Below, piece after piece: positions 25,539-34,485 of a stretch of DNA of 36,070 bases. The DNA is taken from positions 1 to 36,070 of the forward strand of contig NZ_BMDS01000011.1 in NCBI RefSeq assembly GCF_014635905.1, in the 5' to 3' direction. Numbering within the stretch: position 1 is the stretch's first letter; each line of letters opens with the position of its first letter. The notes beneath the pieces are model-generated. The model was not told the DNA's origin. It saw only the letters and a list, made by a program, of their open reading frames with translations, and did no database searches. The stretch is from Limosilactobacillus caviae. GTDB taxonomy: Bacteria > Bacillota > Bacilli > Lactobacillales > Lactobacillaceae. The translations under genes and the position numbers were made by a program.

Positions 25539-25615
25539 CTTTCAAAAGTTAATTTAACAAAAATGTATGCCCTTACAAAGAGATGAAAAATCTTGCTGAA
25601 ATAAAGTCACACTCA

Positions 25616-25624
25616 TGCTAAAAT
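25616..25624 (+). promoter_or_regulatory. Extended -10 promoter of the 5'-nucleotidase gene
   Basis: TGCTAAAAT is an extended -10. TTGCTG at 25593-25598 is a candidate -35 but the spacing is long (20), so the TG extension probably matters. The leader to ATG 25676 is about 45 nt. Confidence 0.5.
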
Positions 25625-25675
25625 GAAAAAGAATTTTTAAGCTGCTTTCCATTGTATGTTTGCGGAGGAATTTTT

Positions 25676-27931
25676 ATGAAAAGTAATGGTTCAAAATATT
25701 GTTTATTATTGGGAACTGCACTATTAGGAGTATATATCCAGGCTAGTAGTGTCCATGCCGATACGGTGAATGCGACAGATAATGGCAAAACTGCGTCCGG
25801 CAACGTGACTCCAATGGTTCAAACTAATAAGGATGAGGCAAGTACCCCTCAGACTACTACTGATTGGTCTGATCCGGCAAAATATCAAAACGATATACCT
25901 GTCCAGATTTTAGGAATTAATGACTTGCACGGGGGATTAGAAACAACCGGCTCAGCAACGATTGGAGATAAGACCTATTCGAACGCCGGAACAGTCGCGC
26001 GGTTAGCTGGTAACCTTGATGCAGCTCAAGCAAGTTTTAAAGCGGCTAATCCATCGGGAACCACTATTCGGGTTGAAGCTGGTGATATGGTTGGTGCTTC
26101 ACCAGCTAATTCTGCTCTTCTTCAAGATGAATCAACAATGCACGCCTTAGATGCAATGCACTTTGAAGTCGGTACTTTGGGAAATCACGAATTCGATGAA
26201 GGCCTTCCTGAGTATATGCGGATTGTTAATGGTGGCGAACCGACGAAGCAATACAATGAAGCAGAAATGGCATATCCACATGTAAAAACAGGGATTAATA
26301 TTATTACCGCCAACGTTGTAAATAAGTCCGATGGTCAAATTCCATTTGGAATGCAGCCGTATCTAATTAAGGAAATTCATACTAGTGACGGTAAAGTTGC
26401 ACGGATTGGTTTTATTGGAATCGAAACAACTTCATTGCCAATTTTAACGTTATACGATAACTATAAAGATTATGATGTTTTAGATGAAGCAACCACCATT
26501 GCCAAATATGATCGAATTTTACGCAAAAAAGGTGTTAATGCAATTGTTGTCCTTGCTCACACTGGGGTTGCAACTGACAAAGACGGTAATACCCAGGGTA
26601 ATGCCGTTAATATTATCAAAGACCTTTACAAAATTGACCCCGATAATTCGGTTGACCTCTATGTTGCTGGTCACTCTCATCAATATGCTAATGCGACCGT
26701 TGGAAGTGTAAAACTGGTTCAAGCTATTTATACTGGGAAAGCTTACGATGATATCATTGGTTACATTGATCCAACGACTAATGACTTTGCTCCAAACAGT
26801 CTTGTATCGCATGTCTTCCCTGTATTATCAGAAAAAGATGCTCCTAATATAAAAACAGATGCTAATGTTACTGCAATTGTAGAAGATGCGAATAACCGTG
26901 TTGCGCCAATTATAAATAAGAAGATTGGTGAAGCAGCTACAACAGGTGATATTCTTGGAAGATTACATAATACACCGACCCGTGAGAATGCAGCAGGTGA
27001 ATTAGTTGTTGATGGACAATTGTATGCTGCTCGTAAAGTTGGGTTACCAGCTGACTTTGCAATGACAAATACTGGTGGTGTCCGAGCAGACCTCCATGTT
27101 AATGATGATCGGTCGATTTCTTGGGGAAGTGCTCAAGCGGTCCAGCCATTTGGTAATATTTTACGGGTAGTCGCAATGACCGGTGCCCAAATCGTTGATG
27201 CCCTCAATCAACAATATGATGAAGATCAAGCCTATTACTTACAAGTGGCAGGCCTTCACTACACCTATACTGACCAAGATGATCCTAACCAACCTTATAA
27301 AGTTGTCAAGGTTTATGACCAACACAATCAGCCGCTTGATATGAAGAAAACTTATAATGTTGTTATTAACGATTTTCTTGCTGGTGGCGGGGATGGTTTC
27401 TCGGCTTTTAAGGGGACGAAGGTTATTGGAATTGTCGGTCAAGATACGGACGCATTTATTAATTATATTACCGATATGACAAATGCTGGTAAGCCGATTG
27501 CTGCACCGGTAATGAACCGTAAGATTTACTTAACTGCAGAACAATTAGCAAATTATGATGCACAAACGCAAACAGGTAAAGGGCAAAGTTCGCAAAATAC
27601 TCTTGATTCTCAAGATAACGAAAAGCAGTCAAATGGTAATTCTGCTCAACCAACAACACCAACAGTAGTCTTACCAACGACAGCCGGACAGCCAGCTCAA
27701 GTTATTTCACTAAATACACATTCCGAGCATCAGGCAGCGGTTCCTGCTAATAATCAATTAGTTGATTTAACACCGACCCAAACTAATAACCAATCACGGC
27801 TGAACGCGACTCATCAAGCATCATTGCCTCAAACCGGTAATGATGAAGATATCGCTCTCCTTCTTTTAGGGAGTTCTTTAATGACTGCAGCTGGGTTGAC
27901 GATAATTGATCGTAAACGTAAACAAGCATAA
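25676..27931 (+). CDS. Wall-anchored 5'-nucleotidase
   Basis: A protein of 751 residues from ATG 25676 after CGGAGGAA. The signal peptide ends near residue 29 (VHADT). The metallophosphatase domain (about 75-350) has ILGINDLHGG, GDMVGASP, GTLGNHEFDEG, VLAHTG and GHSH. The 5'-nucleotidase C-terminal domain (about 410-620) has the base-binding TNTGGVRADL and DFLAGGGDGFSAF. A Gln/Thr/Asn-rich linker leads to LPQTG (717-721) and a membrane tail, so sortase A attaches it to the wall. It should dephosphorylate extracellular AMP and other nucleotides to nucleosides, possibly cyclic nucleotides or NAD breakdown products. Such enzymes release adenosine, which is relevant to host immune signalling. Confidence 0.92.
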   Translation: MKSNGSKYCLLLGTALLGVYIQASSVHADTVNATDNGKTASGNVTPMVQTNKDEASTPQTTTDWSDPAKYQNDIPVQILGINDLHGGLETTGSATIGDKTYSNAGTVARLAGNLDAAQASFKAANPSGTTIRVEAGDMVGASPANSALLQDESTMHALDAMHFEVGTLGNHEFDEGLPEYMRIVNGGEPTKQYNEAEMAYPHVKTGINIITANVVNKSDGQIPFGMQPYLIKEIHTSDGKVARIGFIGIETTSLPILTLYDNYKDYDVLDEATTIAKYDRILRKKGVNAIVVLAHTGVATDKDGNTQGNAVNIIKDLYKIDPDNSVDLYVAGHSHQYANATVGSVKLVQAIYTGKAYDDIIGYIDPTTNDFAPNSLVSHVFPVLSEKDAPNIKTDANVTAIVEDANNRVAPIINKKIGEAATTGDILGRLHNTPTRENAAGELVVDGQLYAARKVGLPADFAMTNTGGVRADLHVNDDRSISWGSAQAVQPFGNILRVVAMTGAQIVDALNQQYDEDQAYYLQVAGLHYTYTDQDDPNQPYKVVKVYDQHNQPLDMKKTYNVVINDFLAGGGDGFSAFKGTKVIGIVGQDTDAFINYITDMTNAGKPIAAPVMNRKIYLTAEQLANYDAQTQTGKGQSSQNTLDSQDNEKQSNGNSAQPTTPTVVLPTTAGQPAQVISLNTHSEHQAAVPANNQLVDLTPTQTNNQSRLNATHQASLPQTGNDEDIALLLLGSSLMTAAGLTIIDRKRKQA

Positions 27932-27974
27932 TTGTTTGAATATAGAATGAAAACGCATACTATAGAAAGAAACC

Positions 27975-28009
27975 AGAGGCTGAGAAAAGGGCACACTTTT
28001 CCAGCCTCT
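27975..28009 (+). terminator. Rho-independent terminator
   Basis: AGAGGCTG-GAAAAG pairs with CTTTTC-CAGCCTCT around GGCACA, with one bulged base, followed by a short T-rich tail. It ends the 5'-nucleotidase gene. Confidence 0.8.
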
Positions 28010-28069
28010 ATTTCTTCGTTTTACGGCTATACTATAATAGAAATAATTAAGTGAGAATGGAGCAATATG

Positions 28070-28492
28070 ATGGCAGAAAGTATCGTTAACATTTTAAAAA
28101 CAAACAATATTACAGTATCCTTTGTTGCACAAGAGAGTGGTCTTGATGTTGCACAAGTTAGTGCTGCCCTTAAGAGGCCGGTTGCTACCTGGTCGATTCA
28201 AATCCTAAATGCTTTTGCTGATGCCCTTGCTGAACGGCCAGGCGAATTATTAGACCAACTTCAAGATCTTCCATTTCAACTACAAACAGATGACGATCAT
28301 CTAATGATTCAAAGGGTTCGATTTTCAAACCGTTCTTCTTACCAGCAAGTTCGATTTGCCGTTGAAAGCAATGTCTTAGAAGGATGGAAACCAACAGCAA
28401 AGGAGATTCGGCTATTAAAAGAAGCTGCTGAAACTCCTGATACTGAAATGCAGACGGAAATTGAACGATTATTTGGTGACAAAAATGACTGA
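28070..28492 (+). CDS. Fic antitoxin with N-terminal HTH
   Basis: A protein of 140 residues. ATG 28070 is 7 nt from GGAG and preferred over ATG 28067 (4 nt). Residues about 15-50 look like an XRE-type helix-turn-helix (VSFVAQESGLDVAQVSAAL). Near residue 100, SNVLEG fits the inhibitory motif [S/T]xxxE[G/N] of Fic antitoxins (VbhA type). The whole tail, SNVLEGWKPTAKEIRLLKEAA, follows the antitoxin pattern. The Glu would block ATP placement in the partner Fic enzyme. The gene overlaps the toxin gene by 8 bases. A fused DNA-binding domain suggests that it also represses its own promoter. Confidence 0.8.
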   Translation: MAESIVNILKTNNITVSFVAQESGLDVAQVSAALKRPVATWSIQILNAFADALAERPGELLDQLQDLPFQLQTDDDHLMIQRVRFSNRSSYQQVRFAVESNVLEGWKPTAKEIRLLKEAAETPDTEMQTEIERLFGDKND

Positions 28493-29042
28493 TGAAGAAC
28501 TACGGGCAAAGTTTTTATACACTAACGGAACATTACGGAATAAACTTGCAATAAAAAACGCGGATGAATTAAGCTTAATCGAATACCGAGGTGTTGCAGA
28601 AAGACAGGTTGCTTTATTGCAACAACAACCAAAGATTAAAAGCTTTGATGATTTAATAACTATCAATAAGTTCCTGTTTGGCTGGCTCTATGAGTGGGCT
28701 GGAGAGCTGAGAAATTATTACCTTTCCAAGGCTGGCTTTGATTTTCTTGAATATGACCGCTTTGATAATGCGATTAAGTATATTAATAGTGAAATTATTA
28801 AATTGAATAAGAAAAAACAGCCAACCATTGATGATTATGCTGCTCTCTTAAATGATATTAATTATGTTCATCCGTTTCGAGAAGGTAACGGCCGGTCAAC
28901 AAAATTATTTATTCAGCTGCTCGCTCTTCATCACGGTCAGGTAATTGACTATCCAGCAGATAATACCGCAATGATTGCAGCACTAGATCAATCTGATGTA
29001 AAGGCTATCGCGGCCACAATGACCTTACAAAAAAGTGCCTGA
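28485..29042 (+). CDS. fic: Fic/DOC family toxin, AMP transferase
   Basis: A protein of 185 residues from ATG 28485 inside the antitoxin's end. The Fic core lies at about 50-165. The active loop HPFREGNGRS (129-138) has the catalytic His and the phosphate-binding GNGR, matching the full consensus HPFx[D/E]GNGR. There is no own [S/T]xxxE[G/N] motif at either end that I can see, so it should be class I, controlled in trans by the antitoxin. It would AMPylate a housekeeping protein such as GyrB or ParE and stop growth when free. Confidence 0.85.
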   Translation: MTDEELRAKFLYTNGTLRNKLAIKNADELSLIEYRGVAERQVALLQQQPKIKSFDDLITINKFLFGWLYEWAGELRNYYLSKAGFDFLEYDRFDNAIKYINSEIIKLNKKKQPTIDDYAALLNDINYVHPFREGNGRSTKLFIQLLALHHGQVIDYPADNTAMIAALDQSDVKAIAATMTLQKSA

Positions 29043-29048
29043 TTTCAT

Positions 29049-29750
29049 TTATAATTTTTGCGCTGCTTGTCGATCAACAAGAATTGTCACGTTGGGATGC
29101 TGTTGTAGTACTGATGCGGGGACAGCTGTTGTTATTTTTCCATTAACTGTTGCAGCAATTGCATCAGCCTTTTGCTCACCGAATGCTAATAAGATGATAT
29201 GCTTGGCTTTCATGATTGAGCCGATTCCCATTGTATATGCAGCGTGAGGAACATCATTTTTTGAAGCGAAAAAACGAGAATTTGCTTTTATGGTTGCGGA
29301 TGTTAGGTGAACTTTATGAGTTTGAATATCAAATGGGGTACCCGGTTCATTAAACCCAATATGACCATTATTGCCGATCCCTAAAATCTGGGTATCAATC
29401 GGATGAGCTGCTAAAATGCGGTTATAATGGGTTGTTACATAATCTGCGTCAAGGTTACTGCCATCAGGAATAAAGCTCTTAGCAAACGGCTTTTGGTTGA
29501 AAAGATGCTGCTGCATGAAAAAATGATAGCTTTGCGGATCGGTTGGCTTAATCCCTACATACTCATCTAGGTTGATTGAAATAAGTTGAGAACAATCGAG
29601 TGAACTTGAGACTATTTGATCATATAACCCCACTGGCGAACTACCGGTAGCAAGTCCCAAAACTTTAGCCCCATTACTTATGTCGGCTGAAAGTAAATCA
29701 AATGCTTTTTTACTTGCTTCTTCTTTATTTTTCATTACGAGAATATTCAT
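29049..29750 (-). CDS. nagB: Glucosamine-6-phosphate deaminase
   Basis: A 233-residue enzyme of the short, non-allosteric NagB type found in Bacillales and lactobacilli. Motifs are [23 protein letters not shown] (with the acid/base Asp region) and [14 protein letters not shown] (with the catalytic His). It converts glucosamine-6-phosphate to fructose-6-phosphate and ammonia, feeding amino sugar carbon to glycolysis. GAGGTGAT lies just before the ATG. It converges with the fic gene with only 6 bases between. Confidence 0.95.
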   Translation of the reverse strand: MNILVMKNKEEASKKAFDLLSADISNGAKVLGLATGSSPVGLYDQIVSSSLDCSQLISINLDEYVGIKPTDPQSYHFFMQQHLFNQKPFAKSFIPDGSNLDADYVTTHYNRILAAHPIDTQILGIGNNGHIGFNEPGTPFDIQTHKVHLTSATIKANSRFFASKNDVPHAAYTMGIGSIMKAKHIILLAFGEQKADAIAATVNGKITTAVPASVLQQHPNVTILVDRQAAQKL

Positions 29751-29899
29751 AGATGATCACCTCGGAATCATTGTAATGCTTTTTTGTTGAAATAAAAGGG
29801 CCATTGATAAATTTACTATTAGCCATATAATTAATTTTGCAGTGAAACCACATGTTAACCGTTCTATTATTTACAGATGAGAAAGTGAGTAATATTGAA

Positions 29900-30403
29900 A
29901 TGATCAAGAAGTTTTTAATTAGCTTGGTATTGTCGATAATGGTTACCTTTATAGGAGTGCCAGTTCACGCGATGAAGCAGGCTGAGTTAAATGGGAAAGT
30001 ATATATTGTCACGTATCTTAACGCTAGTGCATTGCGTACCTCTTATCAGTACATGTTTTTTACCTCGAATGGTAAGGCCGCCATTGTACCTGTAACAGAT
30101 GTTAATGAAAATGGTCAGCCATTAGTAACTGCTGATGCGACTGATGCACAGAAGAAAGCGCCGGCAAAGATTAAACGTCTCTTAAATGATCGTCAATATT
30201 TAAGAAAGCAAGCAGAAGGCAGACCGGTGCAGGTAAGCGGAAAGCGGGTAAAAATTAGTAGCAATGGAATGAAAGAAAAACCAGTTGGTCATCTTACTGC
30301 AGATAGTCGTTCAGAAAACTTTACTGTGGAATATTCAGAAAACCAGCAAAAATATACGAGTGTTCAATTTAAGCAAGCTCCTGCAATGTACCAGTATAAG
30401 TGA
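29900..30403 (+). CDS. Small secreted protein, unknown
   Basis: From ATG 29900, with AAAGTGAG about 10 nt upstream, the protein has 167 residues. The signal peptide MIKKFLISLVLSIMVTFIGVPVHA ends near residue 24. The mature part is basic, has no Cys, and begins with a strand-rich region (LNGKVYIVTYLNASALRTSYQYMFFTSNGKAAIVPV). It looks like a small exported lactobacillar protein without a known domain. There is no anchor motif. It may be in the same unit as, or simply beside, the secreted phosphatase downstream, which has its own promoter. Confidence 0.65.
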   Translation: MIKKFLISLVLSIMVTFIGVPVHAMKQAELNGKVYIVTYLNASALRTSYQYMFFTSNGKAAIVPVTDVNENGQPLVTADATDAQKKAPAKIKRLLNDRQYLRKQAEGRPVQVSGKRVKISSNGMKEKPVGHLTADSRSENFTVEYSENQQKYTSVQFKQAPAMYQYK

Positions 30404-30411
30404 AAATGGCA

Positions 30412-30440
30412 TTGAATGCGTTTACAAAAATGTGTAAAAT
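30412..30440 (+). promoter_or_regulatory. Promoter of the secreted phosphatase gene
   Basis: TTGAAT (30412-30417), 17 bases, TAAAAT (30435-30440), then about 45 nt to the start. Confidence 0.65.
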
Positions 30441-30484
30441 AGAGATACTGCTGAAATAATCTGATAAGAATTGGGGAAAGTTTA

Positions 30485-31321
30485 ATGAAATTCAAAAAAT
30501 TAACAGTGATGTGCGCTGTTTTATCAGGTTTACTATTAGGAAGTTCTGCCATGGCCGTTGTTCCTGCTACTACTTATGCGGCATCTAGTGATAAGCAGGT
30601 AACAATCTACCTTACGCGTCATGGTGAGACAACTGGTAACGTTATGCAACGGGTACAAGGATCAAGTGACTTTCCATTGACCAAAAATGGGATTACTGTT
30701 GCTAATGATTTGGGGTATGGATTAAAAGGGATTAAGTTTAAACATGCTTATACAGGTAACTTAACTCGTCAGGAAGTTACAGCCCAACAAGCATTAAAAT
30801 ATTCCGCTAATCCAAATACTAAGATAACAACAACGCCGCTATTGCGAGAAGGCGGGTACGGCAGTTTTGAAGGTGACAGCATTGACGCTGATAACCAAAA
30901 GATTGCCAATGTTTACGGCTATCAAGATGGTAAACAATTCCAACAAGCAACTGGGAAGGATTATTGGAATAAGCTTCAAGATGCTTACCACAAACTTGAC
31001 ATGGATAACTCGCAAAATACAAAGTTAGCTAAGAGTGATCGGGCAGAGAGCTCAGCACAAGTGCAAAAACGGATGAACACTGAACTGCTTCATATCGCAA
31101 AGACAACCCAAAAACAGGGTGGCGGGAATGTCTTAGTTGTTAGTTCTGGAATGTCAATTAATGAGTATCTTTCAACTATTTCTAAAAAATATGATGGCAA
31201 GCCAATGCAAAATGCAGCTGTAACTAAGCTTGTATACAAAAATGGCAAGCTCCATGTTGATGGCCCGATTGGTACTCTTCATTATGTAAATAAGGGAAAG
31301 AAAATAGCAGCAAATAAATAA
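30485..31321 (+). CDS. Secreted histidine phosphatase family protein, second His replaced
   Basis: A protein of 278 residues. The signal peptide ends near residue 33 (TTYAAS). The RHG motif LTRHGETTGN supplies Arg45 and His46. The second-site Arg is in LTRQEVTAQQAL, and the acid region is LLREGGYGSFEGD. In this superfamily the second catalytic His lies in VSHG; here the text is VVSSGMSI, with Ser221 at that place. The fold is otherwise complete, so it may have lost activity, use another residue, or be a binding protein. It lies behind its own promoter and ends in a terminator. Confidence 0.8.
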   Translation: MKFKKLTVMCAVLSGLLLGSSAMAVVPATTYAASSDKQVTIYLTRHGETTGNVMQRVQGSSDFPLTKNGITVANDLGYGLKGIKFKHAYTGNLTRQEVTAQQALKYSANPNTKITTTPLLREGGYGSFEGDSIDADNQKIANVYGYQDGKQFQQATGKDYWNKLQDAYHKLDMDNSQNTKLAKSDRAESSAQVQKRMNTELLHIAKTTQKQGGGNVLVVSSGMSINEYLSTISKKYDGKPMQNAAVTKLVYKNGKLHVDGPIGTLHYVNKGKKIAANK

Positions 31322-31370
31322 AATAAATTGAATTTCAGCAGTAAAATTTTTAGCTATTATTATTTTATTA

Positions 31371-31403
31371 GGCGCTTCGATTATTATTTCGAGGTGCCTT
31401 TTT
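31371..31403 (+). terminator. Rho-independent terminator
   Basis: GGCGCTTCGA (31371-31380) pairs with TCGAGGTGCC (31389-31398) with wobble pairs, then TTTTT. It separates the phosphatase from the men operon. Confidence 0.75.
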
Positions 31404-31417
31404 ATGTAGTAATAATT

Positions 31418-31426
31418 TGTTATACT
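31418..31426 (+). promoter_or_regulatory. Extended -10 promoter of the men operon
   Basis: TGTTATACT is an extended -10 about 35 nt before the menF GTG start. No good -35 is visible. Confidence 0.5.
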
Positions 31427-31462
31427 AAACAGGGTTATCTTGAAAGAATCGAGGAAAGCAAA

Positions 31463-32812
31463 GTGGAAATTCGATTAACTTCTAATCAACAGACGATAAA
31501 AGAAAATAAATATGTTACATATTCTTACTCGCTTAAGGTCGATATTATGAAAGTATTAACTAAATTAGGCAGGCAGGACGAGTATGCTTTTTGGCGGTCT
31601 GCTGATAAGAAAAACACATTTTTAGGTATCAGCCCTCTTTTATGCTTAAAAGGGCAAAATATGAAAGAAATAAAGAATTTCCAAGATGATTTTTGCCGCC
31701 AATATATAAACTTAACGCCTAATATTATCAGCCAGCCCGTTTTACTTGGCGGTTTTGCATTTGATTATAATGGAAAAAGAGAACAATTCTGGCAAGAGTT
31801 GGAAACAGGGTATTTTATTCTTCCACAAATTTTATTTAGCAAAAACAAAGAGCAGAGTTATGTTACCTTAATAACTACTACCGATGGGGATGTTGAGCAA
31901 CGATTAAATATATTAAAGAACCAGGCAAATGATTTAATTGTTGTTGATTCAGCGGCTGAGCAACAGGCCCCTACTGTTACTATTGAGGAATTAGAAGTAC
32001 CAAAATGGATTGATCTTGTTAACGAAAGCATCGGGGCGATCAAAGACAATAAAATGAAAAAAGTGGTTTTAGACAGGCAGCTAGAAGTATGCACCAAAGC
32101 TTCATTTAATCCTGTATTAATTCTCCAACGCCTTGCAAAGCATCAGCCCAATACCTATCAGTTTTTATTAAAGGGAAAAACAAGGGCATTTGTTGGGGCA
32201 ACCCCCGAAAGACTACTAAGGGCAGATAATGAAACTTTTAAGACTGCCAGTGTTGCCGGCTCTATTTCACGAGGAAAAACGCCCGCAGAAGATCAATATC
32301 TTGGGCAGGTGTTATTAGACGATCATAAAAATGAGGCTGAACATCAAGTAGTAGTTGATCGAATTACCGCTATTATGAGTAAGTTTACTAATAATTTGAA
32401 AGTTGGGGAGCGCCAATTACTAAAGAATCGTGATATTCAACATATATATCATCCCTTTAGCGGTGAACGAAAAAGAGGAGTTAGTATGCTTGACGTATTG
32501 CAGGAGCTTCATCCAACACCTGCGCTAGGTGGTGAACCGCGGGAAGCAGCTATGACATGGCTGGCTAAGAAGTCAATTAGGGGACGTGGCCTTTATGGCG
32601 GTCCAGTTGGCTGGTTAGGATTAGGGGATGACCAGGGTGAATTTGCAGTTGGTCTGCGGTCAGGAGTGTTTAGTGCTGATAAAGGATTGTTGTATGCTGG
32701 GTGTGGGATTGTAGCCGAATCACAAGCTGAAAAAGAGAAAAATGAAACTCGATTGAAGTTTCAGCCAATGTTAAGAGGAGTATCTGACAAATGGATTATC
32801 AAGAAACTTTAA
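31463..32812 (+). CDS. menF: Isochorismate synthase
   Basis: From GTG 31463, with GAGGAAAG just upstream, the protein has 449 residues, normal for MenF. In-frame codons further upstream lie inside the terminator and promoter. The chorismate-binding domain shows KGKTRAFVGATPERLL, TASVAGSISRG, HPTPALGGEPREAAM and the C-terminal GCGIVAESQAEKE block. It turns chorismate to isochorismate, the first step towards menaquinone. An EntC or salicylate role is less likely because menD overlaps it by 22 bases. Confidence 0.92.
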   Translation: MEIRLTSNQQTIKENKYVTYSYSLKVDIMKVLTKLGRQDEYAFWRSADKKNTFLGISPLLCLKGQNMKEIKNFQDDFCRQYINLTPNIISQPVLLGGFAFDYNGKREQFWQELETGYFILPQILFSKNKEQSYVTLITTTDGDVEQRLNILKNQANDLIVVDSAAEQQAPTVTIEELEVPKWIDLVNESIGAIKDNKMKKVVLDRQLEVCTKASFNPVLILQRLAKHQPNTYQFLLKGKTRAFVGATPERLLRADNETFKTASVAGSISRGKTPAEDQYLGQVLLDDHKNEAEHQVVVDRITAIMSKFTNNLKVGERQLLKNRDIQHIYHPFSGERKRGVSMLDVLQELHPTPALGGEPREAAMTWLAKKSIRGRGLYGGPVGWLGLGDDQGEFAVGLRSGVFSADKGLLYAGCGIVAESQAEKEKNETRLKFQPMLRGVSDKWIIKKL

Positions 32813-34485
32813 CAAAATATTTACTATCATTCATAGCAGGATTAAAGCAGGGGGGCATAAGAAAAGCGGTAATAAGCTCAGGATCACGCTCAACGCCTTT
32901 ATCGCTACTGGTGAACCGTGACCCTGATATTCAATCGTTTATTGACATCGATGAACGTTCAGCGGGCTTCTTTGCCCTAGGAATTGCAAAGGGTTCTAAT
33001 AAGCCGGTAGCATTGATATGTACTTCAGGGAGTGCGGCGGCGAACTACTATCCTGCCATTTGTGAAGCAGAGGCAACTAACATTCCATTGGTAGTATTAA
33101 CAACAGACCGCCCAGCAGAATTACAAGGGGTTGGTGCACCGCAAGCAATGAACCAGGTTGGCTTATATGCGAGTCACGTTAAGGCGGCTTGTGAACTTTC
33201 ATTACCCGAGTCATCGACCACTATGATGAATTATAGCCGGTGGCAGGGATTTACAATGACTTGTCGAGCACAAAATAACCCGCAAGGCCCCGTTCATATT
33301 AATATCCCGCTTCGGGAGCCTCTTTTACTCGATCTAACATTGAGTACGCCTTCTTTTAAGGGTGCCAAAGTAATTAAAAGTAATCGAGAAGCTGAATTGC
33401 AACCATTAGCGCCTTTATTTGCACAAAAAGGGCTGATTATTGTTGGCGAGGAACGGACTCCTGCAGAAGCTGGTCAATTGTTAAGACTGGCTGAAAAACT
33501 CAATTGGCCGATTATCGGGGACCCACTAACTAATTTAGCAACAAACGTTAAACAGTCTCCTAATTTTTTACATCAGGCAGATTTGATTTTTCGCGAGCAG
33601 GTTCCAACTCCACAGGTTATTTTACGCTTTGGCCGCATGCCGGTAACTAAACCAGTGGTACAGTGGTTAGCTGGCCATGATGATATAACAACGATTTTGG
33701 TAGAAGACGGTATACAATTCAGGGACCAATTGAAACGGGCAAATTATGTCCTCGACATGAGTGTTGCAGATTTCTTCCGAAGCTTTCATCAGCTTTCATT
33801 TAATCCGGTAAAAGAGGAATGGTTATCAGAATGGCAACAACGCCAACACTTAGCTGTGAATGTATTGTTGGCTAATAAAGATTTGGCATCATTTAATCAT
33901 TCTAGCGTTGTAAAAAAGTTAGTGAGTGTCCTCAAAAAGCAAAATTTGTTCGTTGCTAATAGTAATGCCATTCGTTTAGTGGACCGTTTGACGTTACCTG
34001 TATCAAATGATATTCGTATTTTTGGCAATCGCGGAGTCAATGGTATCGATGGATTAAATTCAACGGCTGCTGGGATAGCAGTGGGTACCGGAAGACCAAT
34101 AACATTACTAATTGGGGATCTTGCGTTTTTCCATGACTTAACCGGGATTGAAATGTTTCGTCGTTATAAATTACCGGTAACAGTTGTTTTGCTGAATAAT
34201 AATGGCGGAGGAATTTTTTCATTCTTACCACAGCATCAATTGCCTACGCAGGACTTCTCAACAATTTTTAGAACACCGCAAGATTTGAATTTTAAATATA
34301 TAGCTGATTTTTATGATTTTGATTATGCTTGTCCCAATGATCTTTCTTCATTTGTTCATCATTTAAATCGTTCAGGTCAGCAAATTATAGAAGTAAATGA
34401 TACTCAAGAGTCTCCAGTTGAAGTATGGCGTGGTTTAACTCGTGAATATCATAATAGGAGCGGATATTTAGATGAACGAAATTAA
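32791..34485 (+). CDS. menD: SEPHCHC synthase MenD
   Basis: A ThDP-dependent enzyme of 564 residues. The N-terminal Pyr domain opens with ISSGSRSTPL and has the cofactor-activating DERSAGFFALG. The C-terminal PP domain has NRGVNGIDGLNSTAAG and LIGDLAFFHD...NNNGGGIFSFLP for Mg and diphosphate. It joins isochorismate and 2-oxoglutarate. It overlaps menF by 22 bases and menH by 14, so the three are coupled. Confidence 0.95.
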   Translation: MDYQETLTKYLLSFIAGLKQGGIRKAVISSGSRSTPLSLLVNRDPDIQSFIDIDERSAGFFALGIAKGSNKPVALICTSGSAAANYYPAICEAEATNIPLVVLTTDRPAELQGVGAPQAMNQVGLYASHVKAACELSLPESSTTMMNYSRWQGFTMTCRAQNNPQGPVHINIPLREPLLLDLTLSTPSFKGAKVIKSNREAELQPLAPLFAQKGLIIVGEERTPAEAGQLLRLAEKLNWPIIGDPLTNLATNVKQSPNFLHQADLIFREQVPTPQVILRFGRMPVTKPVVQWLAGHDDITTILVEDGIQFRDQLKRANYVLDMSVADFFRSFHQLSFNPVKEEWLSEWQQRQHLAVNVLLANKDLASFNHSSVVKKLVSVLKKQNLFVANSNAIRLVDRLTLPVSNDIRIFGNRGVNGIDGLNSTAAGIAVGTGRPITLLIGDLAFFHDLTGIEMFRRYKLPVTVVLLNNNGGGIFSFLPQHQLPTQDFSTIFRTPQDLNFKYIADFYDFDYACPNDLSSFVHHLNRSGQQIIEVNDTQESPVEVWRGLTREYHNRSGYLDERN

